The position numbers and the translations under genes were made by a program. A DNA stretch of 64,000 bases from SIG440 sp045591035 (lineage in GTDB: Bacteria > Bacillota > Clostridia > Monoglobales > Monoglobaceae), in assembly GCA_045591035.1 (NCBI GenBank), contig JAZNSG010000017.1, positions 9,147 to 73,146 of the forward strand, read 5' to 3'. Every line of letters begins with the position of its first letter. Within the stretch, counting starts at the first letter, position 1. Below are positions 25,094-33,703 of the stretch, piece by piece. Below the pieces are notes generated by a model that worked only from the letters and a program-made list of their open reading frames with translations, did no database searches and was not told where the DNA came from.

Positions 25094-25732
25094 ATGGAAA
25101 CTAAAATTCTGATTGCAAAAGATTTACTTAAAATTAAGGCAGTGTTCTTCCGTCCTGAAGAACCATTTACCTGGGCAAGTGGGATAAAAAGCCCTGTTTA
25201 TTGCGACAATCGCCTGACCTTAAGCGATAACGCCGTTCGTTTAGATGTAGAAAACAGCCTTGCTGAAGCAATAAAAGAAAACTACCCTGATGCTGAGATT
25301 CTTATGGGCACTTCGACAGCCGGTATTGCACATGCAGCAATCACCGCACATATTATGGGACTTCCTATGGGATATGTACGAAGTGGAGCCAAAGACCACG
25401 GCAGACAAAACCAGATTGAAGGCAAACTGCTTCCCGGACAAAAGGTTGTTGTTGTTGAAGACCTTATATCAACCGGCGGAAGTGTTATTGAAGTTGTTAA
25501 TATTCTTCGTGAAGCAGGGGCTGAGGTTCTCGGTATTGTTTCAATCTTTACTTATGGTATGCAAAAGGGACTTGACAGACTTGCCGCAGCTGATGTTAAA
25601 AACATCAGTCTGACCAATTTCGATACAATAGCAGAGGTTGCAGCAGACGAAGGCTATATTAAACCTGAGGACATAAAACGTCTTATTGCTTTTCGTAATA
25701 ACCCCTCAGACGAAAGCTGGATTGGAGCGTAA
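25094..25732 (+). CDS. pyrE: Orotate phosphoribosyltransferase
   Basis: 212 residues with the type I PRTase PRPP loop VVVVEDLISTGGSV near residue 120 and the orotate-side segment FTWASGIKSPVYCDNRL at the N-terminus. It converts orotate and PRPP to OMP, the substrate of PyrF encoded just upstream. AAGGAG precedes the ATG. PRPP would come from the prs product encoded at 2497-3627. Confidence 0.95.
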   Translation: METKILIAKDLLKIKAVFFRPEEPFTWASGIKSPVYCDNRLTLSDNAVRLDVENSLAEAIKENYPDAEILMGTSTAGIAHAAITAHIMGLPMGYVRSGAKDHGRQNQIEGKLLPGQKVVVVEDLISTGGSVIEVVNILREAGAEVLGIVSIFTYGMQKGLDRLAAADVKNISLTNFDTIAEVAADEGYIKPEDIKRLIAFRNNPSDESWIGA

Positions 25733-25775
25733 TTAGAACTCCTTCCTCTGTTTTTAAATCACCTAAAGAAAGGCG

Positions 25776-26696
25776 ATGAAAATTTTGAAACGAAGTGTAA
25801 TCGACATAAAAGACCTGTCTACAACTGAATTAGAAGAGATTATAGCCACTGCTGAAGATATAATCGAAAATCCCGAAAAATATTCTCAAAAATGTAGTGG
25901 CAAGAAACTAGCTACGCTGTTTTTTGAACCATCAACCCGAACCCGCCTCAGTTTTGAGGCCGCTATGTACGAGCTTGGAGGCAACGTACTCTCTATGTCC
26001 GATGCAGGTACAAGTTCAACGGCAAAGGGAGAAAGTGTTGCTGATACCGCAAAAACAGTGTCATGCTATGCAGACATAATTGCAATGCGTCATCCCAAAG
26101 AGGGTGCACCGTTGGTTGCTGCTATGAATGCATCTGTGCCTGTTATAAACGCAGGTGATGGCGGTCACAATCATCCGACACAGACTCTGGCAGACTTACT
26201 TACCATTCATCGTAAAAAGGGCAGATTTACAAACCTTACAGTCGGACTTTGCGGAGACCTTAAATTTGGACGAACCGTACACTCGCTTATTAATGCTCTT
26301 ACACGGTATTCCGGAATTAAGTTTGTTTTGATTTCACCGGAAGAACTTAAAGTTCCAAGCTATGTTAAAAACGAAATAAAAGAATGCGGTCTTGAGTATG
26401 TTCAGACAAACGATTTGTTGGAATTTATGCCTGATCTTGATATACTATACATGACACGAGTACAGCGCGAAAGATTTTTCAACGAAGAAGACTATCTTCG
26501 TCTAAAGGATAGTTATATCCTTACCCCCGAAAAACTTGCCACCGCAAGACCCGATTTATCAATTATGCATCCTCTTCCCAGAGTTAATGAGATAAGTGTT
26601 GCCGTTGATAGCGACCCAAGGGCATGTTACTTCAAGCAGGTTCTTAACGGAAAATATATGCGTATGGCTTTGATTCTGAAGCTTTTGGAGGTGTAG
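25776..26696 (+). CDS. pyrB: Aspartate carbamoyltransferase, catalytic subunit
   Basis: 306 residues. The carbamoyl-phosphate loop FFEPSTRTRLSFEAAM, the mobile loop region around SSTAKGESVADT, GDGGHNHPTQTLAD and the aspartate loop HPLPRVNEI are all intact. It condenses carbamoyl phosphate with aspartate. The start at 25776 has AAAGG only two bases upstream; a TTG nine bases later is an alternative, making the exact N-terminus uncertain. It is followed four bases later by pyrI, so the enzyme should be the regulated two-subunit type. Confidence 0.94.
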   Translation: MKILKRSVIDIKDLSTTELEEIIATAEDIIENPEKYSQKCSGKKLATLFFEPSTRTRLSFEAAMYELGGNVLSMSDAGTSSTAKGESVADTAKTVSCYADIIAMRHPKEGAPLVAAMNASVPVINAGDGGHNHPTQTLADLLTIHRKKGRFTNLTVGLCGDLKFGRTVHSLINALTRYSGIKFVLISPEELKVPSYVKNEIKECGLEYVQTNDLLEFMPDLDILYMTRVQRERFFNEEDYLRLKDSYILTPEKLATARPDLSIMHPLPRVNEISVAVDSDPRACYFKQVLNGKYMRMALILKLLEV

Positions 26697-26700
26697 CCTT

Positions 26701-27117
26701 ATGAAAATTGATTCAATCAAAAATGGTATAGTAATTGACCATATTGAAGCAGGAAAAGGTATGGAAATCTACAATCTGTTAGGTTTAGACACTCTTGACT
26801 GTGCAGTGGCTATTATAAAAAATGTTAACAGCTCAAAAATGGGCAAAAAAGACATTATAAAAATTGATTCGATAATAGATTTGGATATGGACATTCTGGG
26901 CTACGTAGCTCCAAATGCAACAGTGGATATTATTGAAAACGAAAAGCTTTCTGAAAAGAAAAAAATGACACTTCCCGAAGTTTTAACCAACGTTATCTAT
27001 TGCAAAAACCCACGTTGTATTACCACCACCGAACAGGAACTTCCGAATATTTTTAAACTGACAGACAAGAAACAGCACGTTTATCGTTGCATCTACTGCG
27101 AAGCAAAGGGTGAATAG
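26701..27117 (+). CDS. pyrI: Aspartate carbamoyltransferase, regulatory subunit
   Basis: 138 residues. The N-terminal allosteric half starts MKIDSIKNGIVIDHIEAGKG; the C-terminal zinc domain has four cysteines in CKNPRC and YRCIYCEAKGE, as needed to hold the catalytic and regulatory chains together. It mediates nucleotide feedback on PyrB in enteric and archaeal enzymes and in many Clostridia. It is the last gene of the operon, followed by a strong terminator at 27133-27162. Confidence 0.94.
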   Translation: MKIDSIKNGIVIDHIEAGKGMEIYNLLGLDTLDCAVAIIKNVNSSKMGKKDIIKIDSIIDLDMDILGYVAPNATVDIIENEKLSEKKKMTLPEVLTNVIYCKNPRCITTTEQELPNIFKLTDKKQHVYRCIYCEAKGE

Positions 27118-27132
27118 TTTTCCAACATAAAT

Positions 27133-27162
27133 AAATCCTCCCGTTATACGGGAGGATTTTTG
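27133..27162 (+). terminator. Terminator of the pyrimidine operon
   Basis: Stem AAATCCTCCCG/CGGGAGGATTT with a T-run, 16 bases after pyrI. Confidence 0.88.
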
Positions 27163-27173
27163 TTTGTATAACT

Positions 27174-27207
27174 AAAAGGCCGAACAACAATGTTGTTCAG
27201 CCTTTTA
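27174..27207 (-). terminator. Terminator of the yhcH-like gene
   Basis: AAAAGGC..AACAACA pairs with TGTTGTT..GCCTTTT, seven bases after the stop of the minus-strand gene 27215-27664. Confidence 0.75.
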
Positions 27208-27214
27208 AAATTAA

Positions 27215-27664
27215 CTAGTCCATTTTAATTTTAACAACTATTTTCTTAACAGGAGAAACTTCCTTATATACTCTGCAAGGAGCATGAGCATCATCCGGAT
27301 AAAGGATAGCAAAAGTTCCTTCTTTCATATCCAAAGCAACCGGTTCGTCGGCTGTCAAAAGAAGATAATCTCCTTCTGTTTCATATTCTTTTGTAATTGT
27401 ACATTCCTTTATGTTCTTATAATAAATGGTCTCATGTCCGGAAAGAACAAACTGGAGGTCTATGTATTCCTTATGAGCTTCGTAAACACCCTCAGTTTTT
27501 GTGTCATACTCACTTACGTTAGCATAAACGTCATCTCCGTCAATAATGTGCTTTCCCGTTGAAACATCCTCTTTCATTGCCTTTTCAATAAATTCAAAAG
27601 CTTTTACATACTTGTCCCCAAGCTTTGTATAAAGGTTTTTATTTTCAATCAAATCATAAATCAT
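27215..27664 (-). CDS. YhcH/YjgK/YiaL family protein
   Basis: 149 residues, one cupin-like beta-barrel domain of the YhcH/EbgC (DUF386) family, with HKEYIDLQFVLSGHETIYY and the metal-site region AILYPDDAHAPCRV. Members near sialic-acid genes are reported as N-acetylneuraminate anomerases and others modulate beta-galactosidase. No sugar genes flank this copy, so the substrate is not assigned. GGGG precedes the ATG by eight bases. The gene is flanked by terminators on both sides and appears monocistronic. Confidence 0.85.
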   Translation of the reverse strand: MIYDLIENKNLYTKLGDKYVKAFEFIEKAMKEDVSTGKHIIDGDDVYANVSEYDTKTEGVYEAHKEYIDLQFVLSGHETIYYKNIKECTITKEYETEGDYLLLTADEPVALDMKEGTFAILYPDDAHAPCRVYKEVSPVKKIVVKIKMD

Positions 27665-27700
27665 TGTAGTATCCCCCTAATCTATATGTGTATTTTACAA

Positions 27701-27727
27701 TCAAAGAGCCGCAACGCGGCTCTTTGA
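27701..27727 (-). terminator. Terminator of the SLH-protein gene
   Basis: Perfect 12-bp stem TCAAAGAGCCGC/GCGGCTCTTTGA with a three-base loop, just downstream of the stop at 27740. Confidence 0.8.
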
Positions 27728-27739
27728 TTTAGTAAAATT

Positions 27740-29446
27740 TTATTTTTGATACTCAGACCAATCTCTGTTTTCAATAATTTCTGTCCATTCTTTGTATAAA
27801 CTATTCGGTCTGTTATATTCCGTACTGTGAGTTGCTTCCTGAACAGCAGTATAGTACCATGCGGATACATCAAGGTTATCTGACCATTTTATCATGCTCT
27901 CATGAAGCAAAGCATCAGCGTTCTTCAAAATACGGTTAAGAACTCTGTTAATAAGGGTCATAGCCTCTGCACGGGTAATGAAATTATCAGGACGGAATGT
28001 GTCGTCGTTATATCCTTCAATCCACCCATAAGATGAAGCTCTCTTAATGTATTCTTCTGCCCAGTGTTCGTCAATATCGGTTAATTTACCTGTATAAGCA
28101 ATCTCGGCATCATCAAACCTTGCACAGATTGCAGTAAACTCTGCACGAGTGATGAAGTCATCAGGAACAAATTTGTCTTCTTCACGTCCATTTACTATGC
28201 CAAGCTTTGCCATAGTTGAAACAGCAATATTATGCCAATCTCCCTCATTCACATCAGTAAACACATTTTCTGCAGTAAGATTTGCATCCCTTATTTCATC
28301 TTTCAATAATCTGAAGAAGATTGTTGTTACTTCTGCACGAGTGATGTTATCATTGGGACGAACAGTTCCATCAGGATATCCAATAACGTAAGCAAAATGA
28401 TCTTCACCGTTCAACATTTCAGGTACAGGATGTCTTTCCTTTACCCATTTTGCATATATTGTGGTGTTTCCTGTCATCTTCAACGATGTTATTTCCTTGG
28501 TAAAGTTTGCATCTTCATACCAACCATCAAAAACGTATCCGTCTCTTTCAGGAACTTTATTAATCTTTACTTCTTTACCCTTGGAGTATGTTTCCGCCGC
28601 ATAAGAAGTACCGCCATTTGACTCATATTTCAAAACATAATTAGTTACAGGAATGCCTCCGCCACTATAATATGCAGAAATTGTCGCAGGTGTAACAACA
28701 AAGTTATATTTAACATATCTTCCACCATCATCAAAACCCAACTTCGTGTATGTGCCATTTTCTATCTGTGACAAATTTTCTACAGTAAAACTTCCGGATA
28801 CATTTCCAAAACCAACTACCTCAAAACCGGAATGTTCAAGAGTAATTTTATCAGGAAGAGCTAACACATCTTCAACAGTTGTACCACCGGCAACAGATAT
28901 AGTTGCAGTCACACCAACAACTTCCCCATTATTTATTGTTTCTACCCTAGAGTCAGCGGCTTCAACAAAAAGTGTATTATTTAAGATTTCATTACCACTT
29001 CCGTCATAGAACTTAAAGCCTTCCATATTTCCTGTATCTAAAGGATTACTTCCGGTAACTTTAAGAATGCCCTCCCAATTAGCGTTAATAATAAACTGAC
29101 CGGTAACAGATCTGTCTTTTATACTATTATAATAGTCACCTACAGTAGAAACGCCAAGAGAAACAAGGGTCTTAACTCGTGTCATATCAAGCTCTGCAAT
29201 AAAGTCTACAAGTGTTCCTGCGTTGGTAGACAGCGAAGACACATAATCTACCGCAGGTGCAGAATTTAATTTAACTTTAATTTCAACAGGAACTCTAACT
29301 TCTTCTGCATTCCCATTAAGAGTAGGATCGGTACTCAAAAATTTTCCTTTATACCAATTTAAATCTCCAACAGCAGCATTAACGCAACATAAACTGCTCA
29401 TAACAAGTGTTAAAACAAGCATTAAAGATACTAAAATTCTCTTCAT
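27740..29446 (-). CDS. Secreted S-layer-homology surface protein with an InlB-type repeat
   Basis: 568 residues from the ATG at 29446 (GGGAGGAG upstream). An N-terminal signal peptide (MKRILVSLMLVLTLVMSSLC) is followed by about 230 residues of beta-rich sequence I do not recognise. Next comes one Listeria-Bacteroides (InlB B-type) repeat (VLKYESNGGTSYAAETYS to YAKWVKE), then three SLH motifs, each with an FR/VPDxxITRAE-like core (GTVRPNDNITRAEVT, DKFVPDDFITRAEFT, DTFRPDNFITRAEAMT). SLH motifs anchor proteins to secondary cell-wall polymers, so this is an exported envelope protein. A consensus-like promoter is at 29506-29534 and a terminator at 27701-27727. Confidence 0.9.
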   Translation of the reverse strand: MKRILVSLMLVLTLVMSSLCCVNAAVGDLNWYKGKFLSTDPTLNGNAEEVRVPVEIKVKLNSAPAVDYVSSLSTNAGTLVDFIAELDMTRVKTLVSLGVSTVGDYYNSIKDRSVTGQFIINANWEGILKVTGSNPLDTGNMEGFKFYDGSGNEILNNTLFVEAADSRVETINNGEVVGVTATISVAGGTTVEDVLALPDKITLEHSGFEVVGFGNVSGSFTVENLSQIENGTYTKLGFDDGGRYVKYNFVVTPATISAYYSGGGIPVTNYVLKYESNGGTSYAAETYSKGKEVKINKVPERDGYVFDGWYEDANFTKEITSLKMTGNTTIYAKWVKERHPVPEMLNGEDHFAYVIGYPDGTVRPNDNITRAEVTTIFFRLLKDEIRDANLTAENVFTDVNEGDWHNIAVSTMAKLGIVNGREEDKFVPDDFITRAEFTAICARFDDAEIAYTGKLTDIDEHWAEEYIKRASSYGWIEGYNDDTFRPDNFITRAEAMTLINRVLNRILKNADALLHESMIKWSDNLDVSAWYYTAVQEATHSTEYNRPNSLYKEWTEIIENRDWSEYQK

Positions 29447-29505
29447 TTTAATCTCCTCCCTAGTTAGTTTAATGTCAAATAAAACCATAGTTTGATACTA
29501 TGTCA

Positions 29506-29534
29506 ATAATACCATAAATTATTCTTTATGTCAA
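29506..29534 (-). promoter_or_regulatory. Promoter of the SLH-protein gene
   Basis: Minus strand TTGACA, 17 bases, TATTAT, 60 bases upstream of the start codon. Confidence 0.7.
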
Positions 29535-29630
29535 GTTATACGCTTCATAAAGTTACAGCATTTTTATTATTTTATAATAGTCTCAGCTAATACTATGTTA
29601 AATATTTTTTAACTTTCTTTAAATAAATCC

Positions 29631-29659
29631 TTGACATACCGATAAAAACGTGCTATAAT
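29631..29659 (+). promoter_or_regulatory. Promoter of the serine tRNA pair
   Basis: TTGACA-17-TATAAT, perfect consensus, 32 bases before the first tRNA. Confidence 0.85.
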
Positions 29660-29690
29660 ATCAAAGTCGCAAGTTTGGCGACGATAATAC

Positions 29691-29777
29691 GGAGAGGTGT
29701 CCGAGTGGTTTAAGGAGCTAGTCTTGAAAACTAGTGATGCGAAAGCACCCAGAGTTCGAATCTCTGCCTCTCCGCCA
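29691..29777 (+). tRNA. tRNA-Ser(UGA)
   Basis: Acceptor GGAGAGG pairs with CCTCTCC, anticodon loop CTTGAAA gives TGA, a long variable arm typical of serine tRNAs is present, and CCA is encoded. Confidence 0.95.
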
Positions 29778-29804
29778 TTTTTATATTATTTACTATTTAA
29801 ATTC

Positions 29805-29895
29805 GGAGAAGTACTCAAGAGGCCGAAGAGGCGCCCCTGCTAAGGGTGTAGGTCGGGAAACCGGCGCGAGAGTTCAAATCTCTCCTTCTCCGCCA
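29805..29895 (+). tRNA. tRNA-Ser(GCU)
   Basis: Acceptor GGAGAAG pairs with CTTCTCC, anticodon GCT sits in CTGCTAA, the variable arm is long (GGTCGGGAAACCGGC) and CCA is encoded. It shares the promoter at 29631. Confidence 0.95.
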
Positions 29896-29898
29896 CCA

Positions 29899-29934
29899 AA
29901 AAAGCAAGTCATTTTTAGAATGACTTGCTTTTTG
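29899..29934 (+). terminator. Terminator of the tRNA-Ser operon
   Basis: Stem AAGCAAGTCATT/AATGACTTGCTT followed by T-run. Confidence 0.85.
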
Positions 29935-29982
29935 TTATAGAAAAATACCTTTCCATTCTTTAGGAGAGGTATTATAAATATA

Positions 29983-31182
29983 TTAATTTGTGTAGTTGTC
30001 AAAATAACCCTGAACCAAAACAACCGGTGTTCCTTTGTCGCCTGAACCGCTTGTCAAGTCGCAAAGAGAACCAATTAAGTCCGTAAGCTGACGAGGAGTT
30101 GTACCTTGGGATGCCATATTTCCTACAAGGTTATCCTGCTTTGCTTTGATGCTTTCAGAAATCGCATTCTTCAGTTCTTCACCTGACAAATCTTTGTAAT
30201 CATTGTCAGCAAGATATTTAAGCTTGAGTTCATTAGGAGTACCAACAAGTCCATCTGTAAAAGCAGGTGACACTACGGGGTCGGCAAGTTCCCAAATTTT
30301 TCCTTGTGGGTCCTTAAACGCACCATCACCATACACCATAACTTCAACATGTTTTCCTGTTTTATCCAAAATGCGCTTTTGTATATCTAAAACCAAATCT
30401 TTACATTCATTAGGGAAAAGCTTTATTTTGTCCTCAGTGGATTTGTTTGAACCAAGAAGTCCATATTTTTCATTGTATCCGCTTCCGTTTATTGGTGCGT
30501 TCAATATATCTTCAAGACTGCACACAACTCTTGCACCAGCAGCTTCAAGAATTCGCTTTGTTCGTTTGCGGGTATGGATATCGCAGTTGATAATGCAATC
30601 GGTATAATCAAGGATAGCTTTCGCCTGATTGGCAAATACAATTTCAACCTCAGCGCCGCATTCTTTAATTAAATCACCATAATACGTTACATAGTCAACA
30701 CCCGTAAATTCATGCTTGTTCTCCCCAAAAAGCTCACGATACCTTTCAAGAGAAAGTACATCAGAATACGGATTCACCCCTGCCTCGTCAATCTTTTCAA
30801 TGTTTATGAGTTCGTTACCCACCTCATCAGATGGATAACTAAGCATAAGAACAACCTTTTTAACACCTTTGGCAATGCCCTTCAAGCAAATAGCAAATCG
30901 GTTTCTGGAAAGAATAGGGAAAATAACCCCGACAGTATCCCCGCCAAGCTTTGCCTTAACGTCTGCTGCAATATCATCAACCGTTGCATAGTTGCCCTGG
31001 GCTCTGGCTACAATGGATTCCGTAATAGAAATTACATCTCTATCGTGGAGTTCAAAACCTTCATACTCCGCCGCTTCGAGAACGCTTGTCGTAACTATTG
31101 CGGCCAAATCATCGCCCTCACGAATAATAGGACAACGAATACCTCTGGATACTGTTCCGACTCTTCTTTCTCTTTTTTCCAT
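29983..31182 (-). CDS. CofE-like (coenzyme F420-0:L-glutamate ligase family) protein
   Basis: 399 residues, longer than archaeal CofE (about 250). The N-terminal part resembles CofE-type ligases (GIRCPIIREGDDLAAIV, DRDVISITESIVARAQGNYA). The C-terminal half, with GVDYVTYYGDLIKECG and YGDGAFKDPQGKIWELADPVVSPAFTDGL, is typical of a clostridial subgroup. No other F420 biosynthesis gene is in the window, and such organisms usually lack F420, so a different amide ligase activity is likely. A promoter with TTGAAA-17-TATACT lies at 31269-31297. Family assignment is solid, function open. Confidence 0.78.
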   Translation of the reverse strand: MEKRERRVGTVSRGIRCPIIREGDDLAAIVTTSVLEAAEYEGFELHDRDVISITESIVARAQGNYATVDDIAADVKAKLGGDTVGVIFPILSRNRFAICLKGIAKGVKKVVLMLSYPSDEVGNELINIEKIDEAGVNPYSDVLSLERYRELFGENKHEFTGVDYVTYYGDLIKECGAEVEIVFANQAKAILDYTDCIINCDIHTRKRTKRILEAAGARVVCSLEDILNAPINGSGYNEKYGLLGSNKSTEDKIKLFPNECKDLVLDIQKRILDKTGKHVEVMVYGDGAFKDPQGKIWELADPVVSPAFTDGLVGTPNELKLKYLADNDYKDLSGEELKNAISESIKAKQDNLVGNMASQGTTPRQLTDLIGSLCDLTSGSGDKGTPVVLVQGYFDNYTN

Positions 31183-31268
31183 ACTAATACCTTCAATCTT
31201 TTAAAATTTATGTGTAAATCACATATATAAAATCCAATATGGATATGTACTGATTTTATTACCGAAAT

Positions 31269-31297
31269 AGTATACCATATTTTTTTCCGTTTTTCAA
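31269..31297 (-). promoter_or_regulatory. Promoter of the CofE-like gene
   Basis: Minus strand TTGAAA, 17 bases, TATACT, about 90 bases upstream of the start. Confidence 0.6.
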
Positions 31298-31333
31298 TAC
31301 TGCTATACAATTTTTTTAAAAAACTTTTAAAAG

Positions 31334-31363
31334 AAAAAATCCCGCCTTTTCAGTCGGGATTTT
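31334..31363 (-). terminator. Terminator of the aromatic-acid operon
   Basis: AAAATCCCG/CGGGATTTT stem followed on the minus strand by a T-run, nine bases after the ACT-domain gene. Confidence 0.85.
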
Positions 31364-31371
31364 CAAGATGC

Positions 31372-31794
31372 CTAAATTTCATCCGGTTTTGCAATTTCAA
31401 TTCCCTTTTCAGTCAACGTACGTGCAACCTTTTCTTCGTCATCAGCCTTAATAACCATAAGAGCCTTTCCTGCACGTCTGCCCAGGAATGCATACATATA
31501 TTCTATTCCCACACCGGCACTTGATACCAGATTGAGAACCTCTGCAAGCCCGCCGCTACGGTCGTCAATATAGACCGCAACAACATCTGTTGTTTTTGAA
31601 ATCACTCCCATACCCTTAAGAACAAGCTTTGCCTTGTCGGGGTTGTCAACAATAATGCGAAGAACGCCAAAGTCTGTCGTATCCGCAATCGATAGTGCAC
31701 TGATGTTAATCTCATTTTCTCCCAATGCATTAATGATATCTTGAAGTCTGCCAACCTTGTTTTCTACAAAAATCGAAAGCTGTTTTATAAACAT
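31372..31794 (-). CDS. Tandem ACT-domain protein
   Basis: About 140 residues; ATG at 31794 has AAAGGAG eight bases upstream, while an ATG at 31800 is too close. Two ACT domains are visible: IKQLSIFVENKVGRLQDIINAL (1-65) and VVAVYIDDRSGGLAEVLNLV (70-140). ACT domains bind amino acids as allosteric effectors. Proteins like this are often encoded next to phenylacetate-CoA ligase and indolepyruvate oxidoreductase, as here, where it ends the operon. It could sense an aromatic amino acid, which would fit the tyrosine T-box upstream, but no direct evidence exists in the sequence. Confidence 0.85.
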   Translation of the reverse strand: MFIKQLSIFVENKVGRLQDIINALGENEINISALSIADTTDFGVLRIIVDNPDKAKLVLKGMGVISKTTDVVAVYIDDRSGGLAEVLNLVSSAGVGIEYMYAFLGRRAGKALMVIKADDEEKVARTLTEKGIEIAKPDEI

Positions 31795-31811
31795 ATTCAT
31801 TCTCCTTTCAA

Positions 31812-33119
31812 TTACTTAACAAGTTTACGTTTGTCAATAACACGCTTTGCCTTGCCTTCACTACGCTCAATAGATTTCGGGTTAACAAGATTAACCTTAG
31901 GACCGATACCGAGCATACTTCTGAGACTGTCTGAAATCTTCTTCTCAACATTCTGGATAGCCTTGATGCCGTCCGAGAACAGCTCCTCACTCATTTCAAC
32001 ATTCACCTGGAAGGTATCTGTGTTATTCTCACGGTCTACGATAATCTGATAGTTTGGAGTAATATCTCCGCCAATTTTAAGAAGAACCTCTTCAATCTGT
32101 GACGGGAACACATTTACACCACGGATAATAAGCATATCGTCTGTTCTTCCCTGAGGCTTGTTCATTCTTACATGGGTTCTACCGCACTTACAAGGCTCGT
32201 AGTTTAGTGAGCATATATCTCTTGTGCGGTATCTGATAAGCGGAAATCCTTCTTTGGTAATTGTTGTGAACACAAGCTCACCCCATTCACCTTCAGGAAG
32301 AACTTCACCTGTATCGGGGTCAATAATCTCAGGGATAAAATTGTCCTCACAAACATGCATACCGCATTGTTATTCACATTCATAAGAAACACCCGGACCC
32401 ATAATCTCGGAAAGTCCGTAAATGTCATAGGCTTTAAGACCTAATTTTTCCTCAATCTGAACTCGCATCTCTTCTGTCCAGGGTTCTGCCCCGAAAATGC
32501 CGGCCTTGAGCTGAAGCTGATCCTTAAGTCCCATCTCCTCAATTGTTTCACCAAGATACATTGCATATGATGGAGTACAGCAGAGAACTGTTGAGCCAAA
32601 GTCAATCATTGTCTGAATCTGTCTTTGTGTATTACCTGCCGAAATCGGGATAGCTGTTGCGCCGATTCTTACAGCACCATCGTGTGCACCAAAACCACCT
32701 GTGAAAAGGCCAAGTCCATAGCCTACATGAACAAATGAATTTTCATCAGCGCCCACCGCAATGAGCATTCTTGCAAAACAATCAGCCCACATTTCAAGGT
32801 CGTTGTCTGTGTAACCCACAACAATCTGTTTGCCTGTTGTTCCCGACGATGCGTGAACACGACGAATATCCTTCATGGGAACTGCAAAAAGTCCGTAAGG
32901 ATAATAGTCTCTTAAATCCTGCTTGTACGAAAACGGAAGCTTATGTAAATCTTCAACGCCCTTAATATCCTCAGGCTTAAGTCCCATCTCGTCCATTCTC
33001 TTTCTGAAAAGTTCTACCGATTTGTACATTCTTTTAACCTGCCATACGAGCTTTTCGCTTTGGTCTTTTTTGATTTGCTCACGGGACATGGTCTCAAATT
33101 CCGGTTGCCAGTATTTCAT
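31812..33119 (-). pseudogene. paaK: Phenylacetate-CoA ligase (PaaK family) split by an in-frame TAA
   Basis: Residues 1-249 (33119 to 32373) end at TAA 32370-32372 after GLSEIMGPGVSYECE. The same frame continues with QCGMHVCEDNFIPEIIDP and runs on to 31812. Without the stop the product would be about 435 residues, the normal length, and no other defect is visible. The AMP-loop HASSGTTGKQIVVGYT and the C-terminal GRTDDMLIIRGVNVFPSQIE are intact. The enzyme activates aryl acetates to CoA esters. It lies between iorB (17 bases upstream) and the ACT protein. A nonsense mutation, readthrough or sequence error are all possible; the only nearby restart codon (ATG at 32360) has no ribosome site. Confidence 0.85.
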
Positions 33120-33135
33120 TTTTTATCGCCTCTTT

Positions 33136-33702
33136 TTAAAGATTAAAGCCCAACTCAAACGCCTTCAGGTTTACCTCAAGGAATTTGGGAGGTACTGTTG
33201 TTTTTATTGTTTCAACCCATTTTTCATAGGGAATATCTGTGGTCTTTGCCATAACGCCGATTAACACTACATTAACCGCTTTTATGTTTCCTGCCTCTTT
33301 GGCAGCACTGAGTGCATCAACCACCGTTGTATCAACTACATTTCCCAGTTTCTCAGCAATTTCAGCCGGATACTCTGCCGCACCGGTGATAACCGGCATC
33401 GGGTCAATACTCTGAGCATTTACAATCATCTTTCCGCCTTTTTTGAGATAGGGAAGTGCTCTGTAGGCTTCAAGGAGCTCAAATGCAAGGATAGTATCTG
33501 CCTCGCCCTGGTCAATAATCGGGGAGTACACCTTATCACCATACTTTACATAGGTTACAACGCTACCGCCACGCTGACTCATACCGTGAACCTCGGAAAC
33601 CTTCACATCATAGCCTTCATTAATTGCCACATTACCTAAAATTCTACTGGCAAGAAGAGTTCCCTGACCGCCGACGCCGACAATCATTATATTTTTTGTC
33701 AT
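33136..33702 (-). CDS. iorB: Indolepyruvate:ferredoxin oxidoreductase, beta subunit
   Basis: 188 residues of the gamma-type domain family: IMIVGVGGQGTLLASRILG, then VSEVHGMSQRGGSVVTYVKYG. With IorA it forms the two-subunit enzyme that interconverts aryl pyruvates and aryl acetyl-CoA with ferredoxin and CoA. It starts one base after the iorA stop and is followed by the PaaK gene. All genes from 37 to 31 kb share one strand. The reaction is reversible, so direction in the cell depends on context. Confidence 0.93.
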   Translation of the reverse strand: MTKNIMIVGVGGQGTLLASRILGNVAINEGYDVKVSEVHGMSQRGGSVVTYVKYGDKVYSPIIDQGEADTILAFELLEAYRALPYLKKGGKMIVNAQSIDPMPVITGAAEYPAEIAEKLGNVVDTTVVDALSAAKEAGNIKAVNVVLIGVMAKTTDIPYEKWVETIKTTVPPKFLEVNLKAFELGFNL

Positions 33703-33703
33703 A

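Noticed and set aside
32370..32372. Stop codon recoded as selenocysteine or pyrrolysine in PaaK
   Set aside because: The codon is TAA, not TGA or TAG, and no insertion element-like structure was seen.
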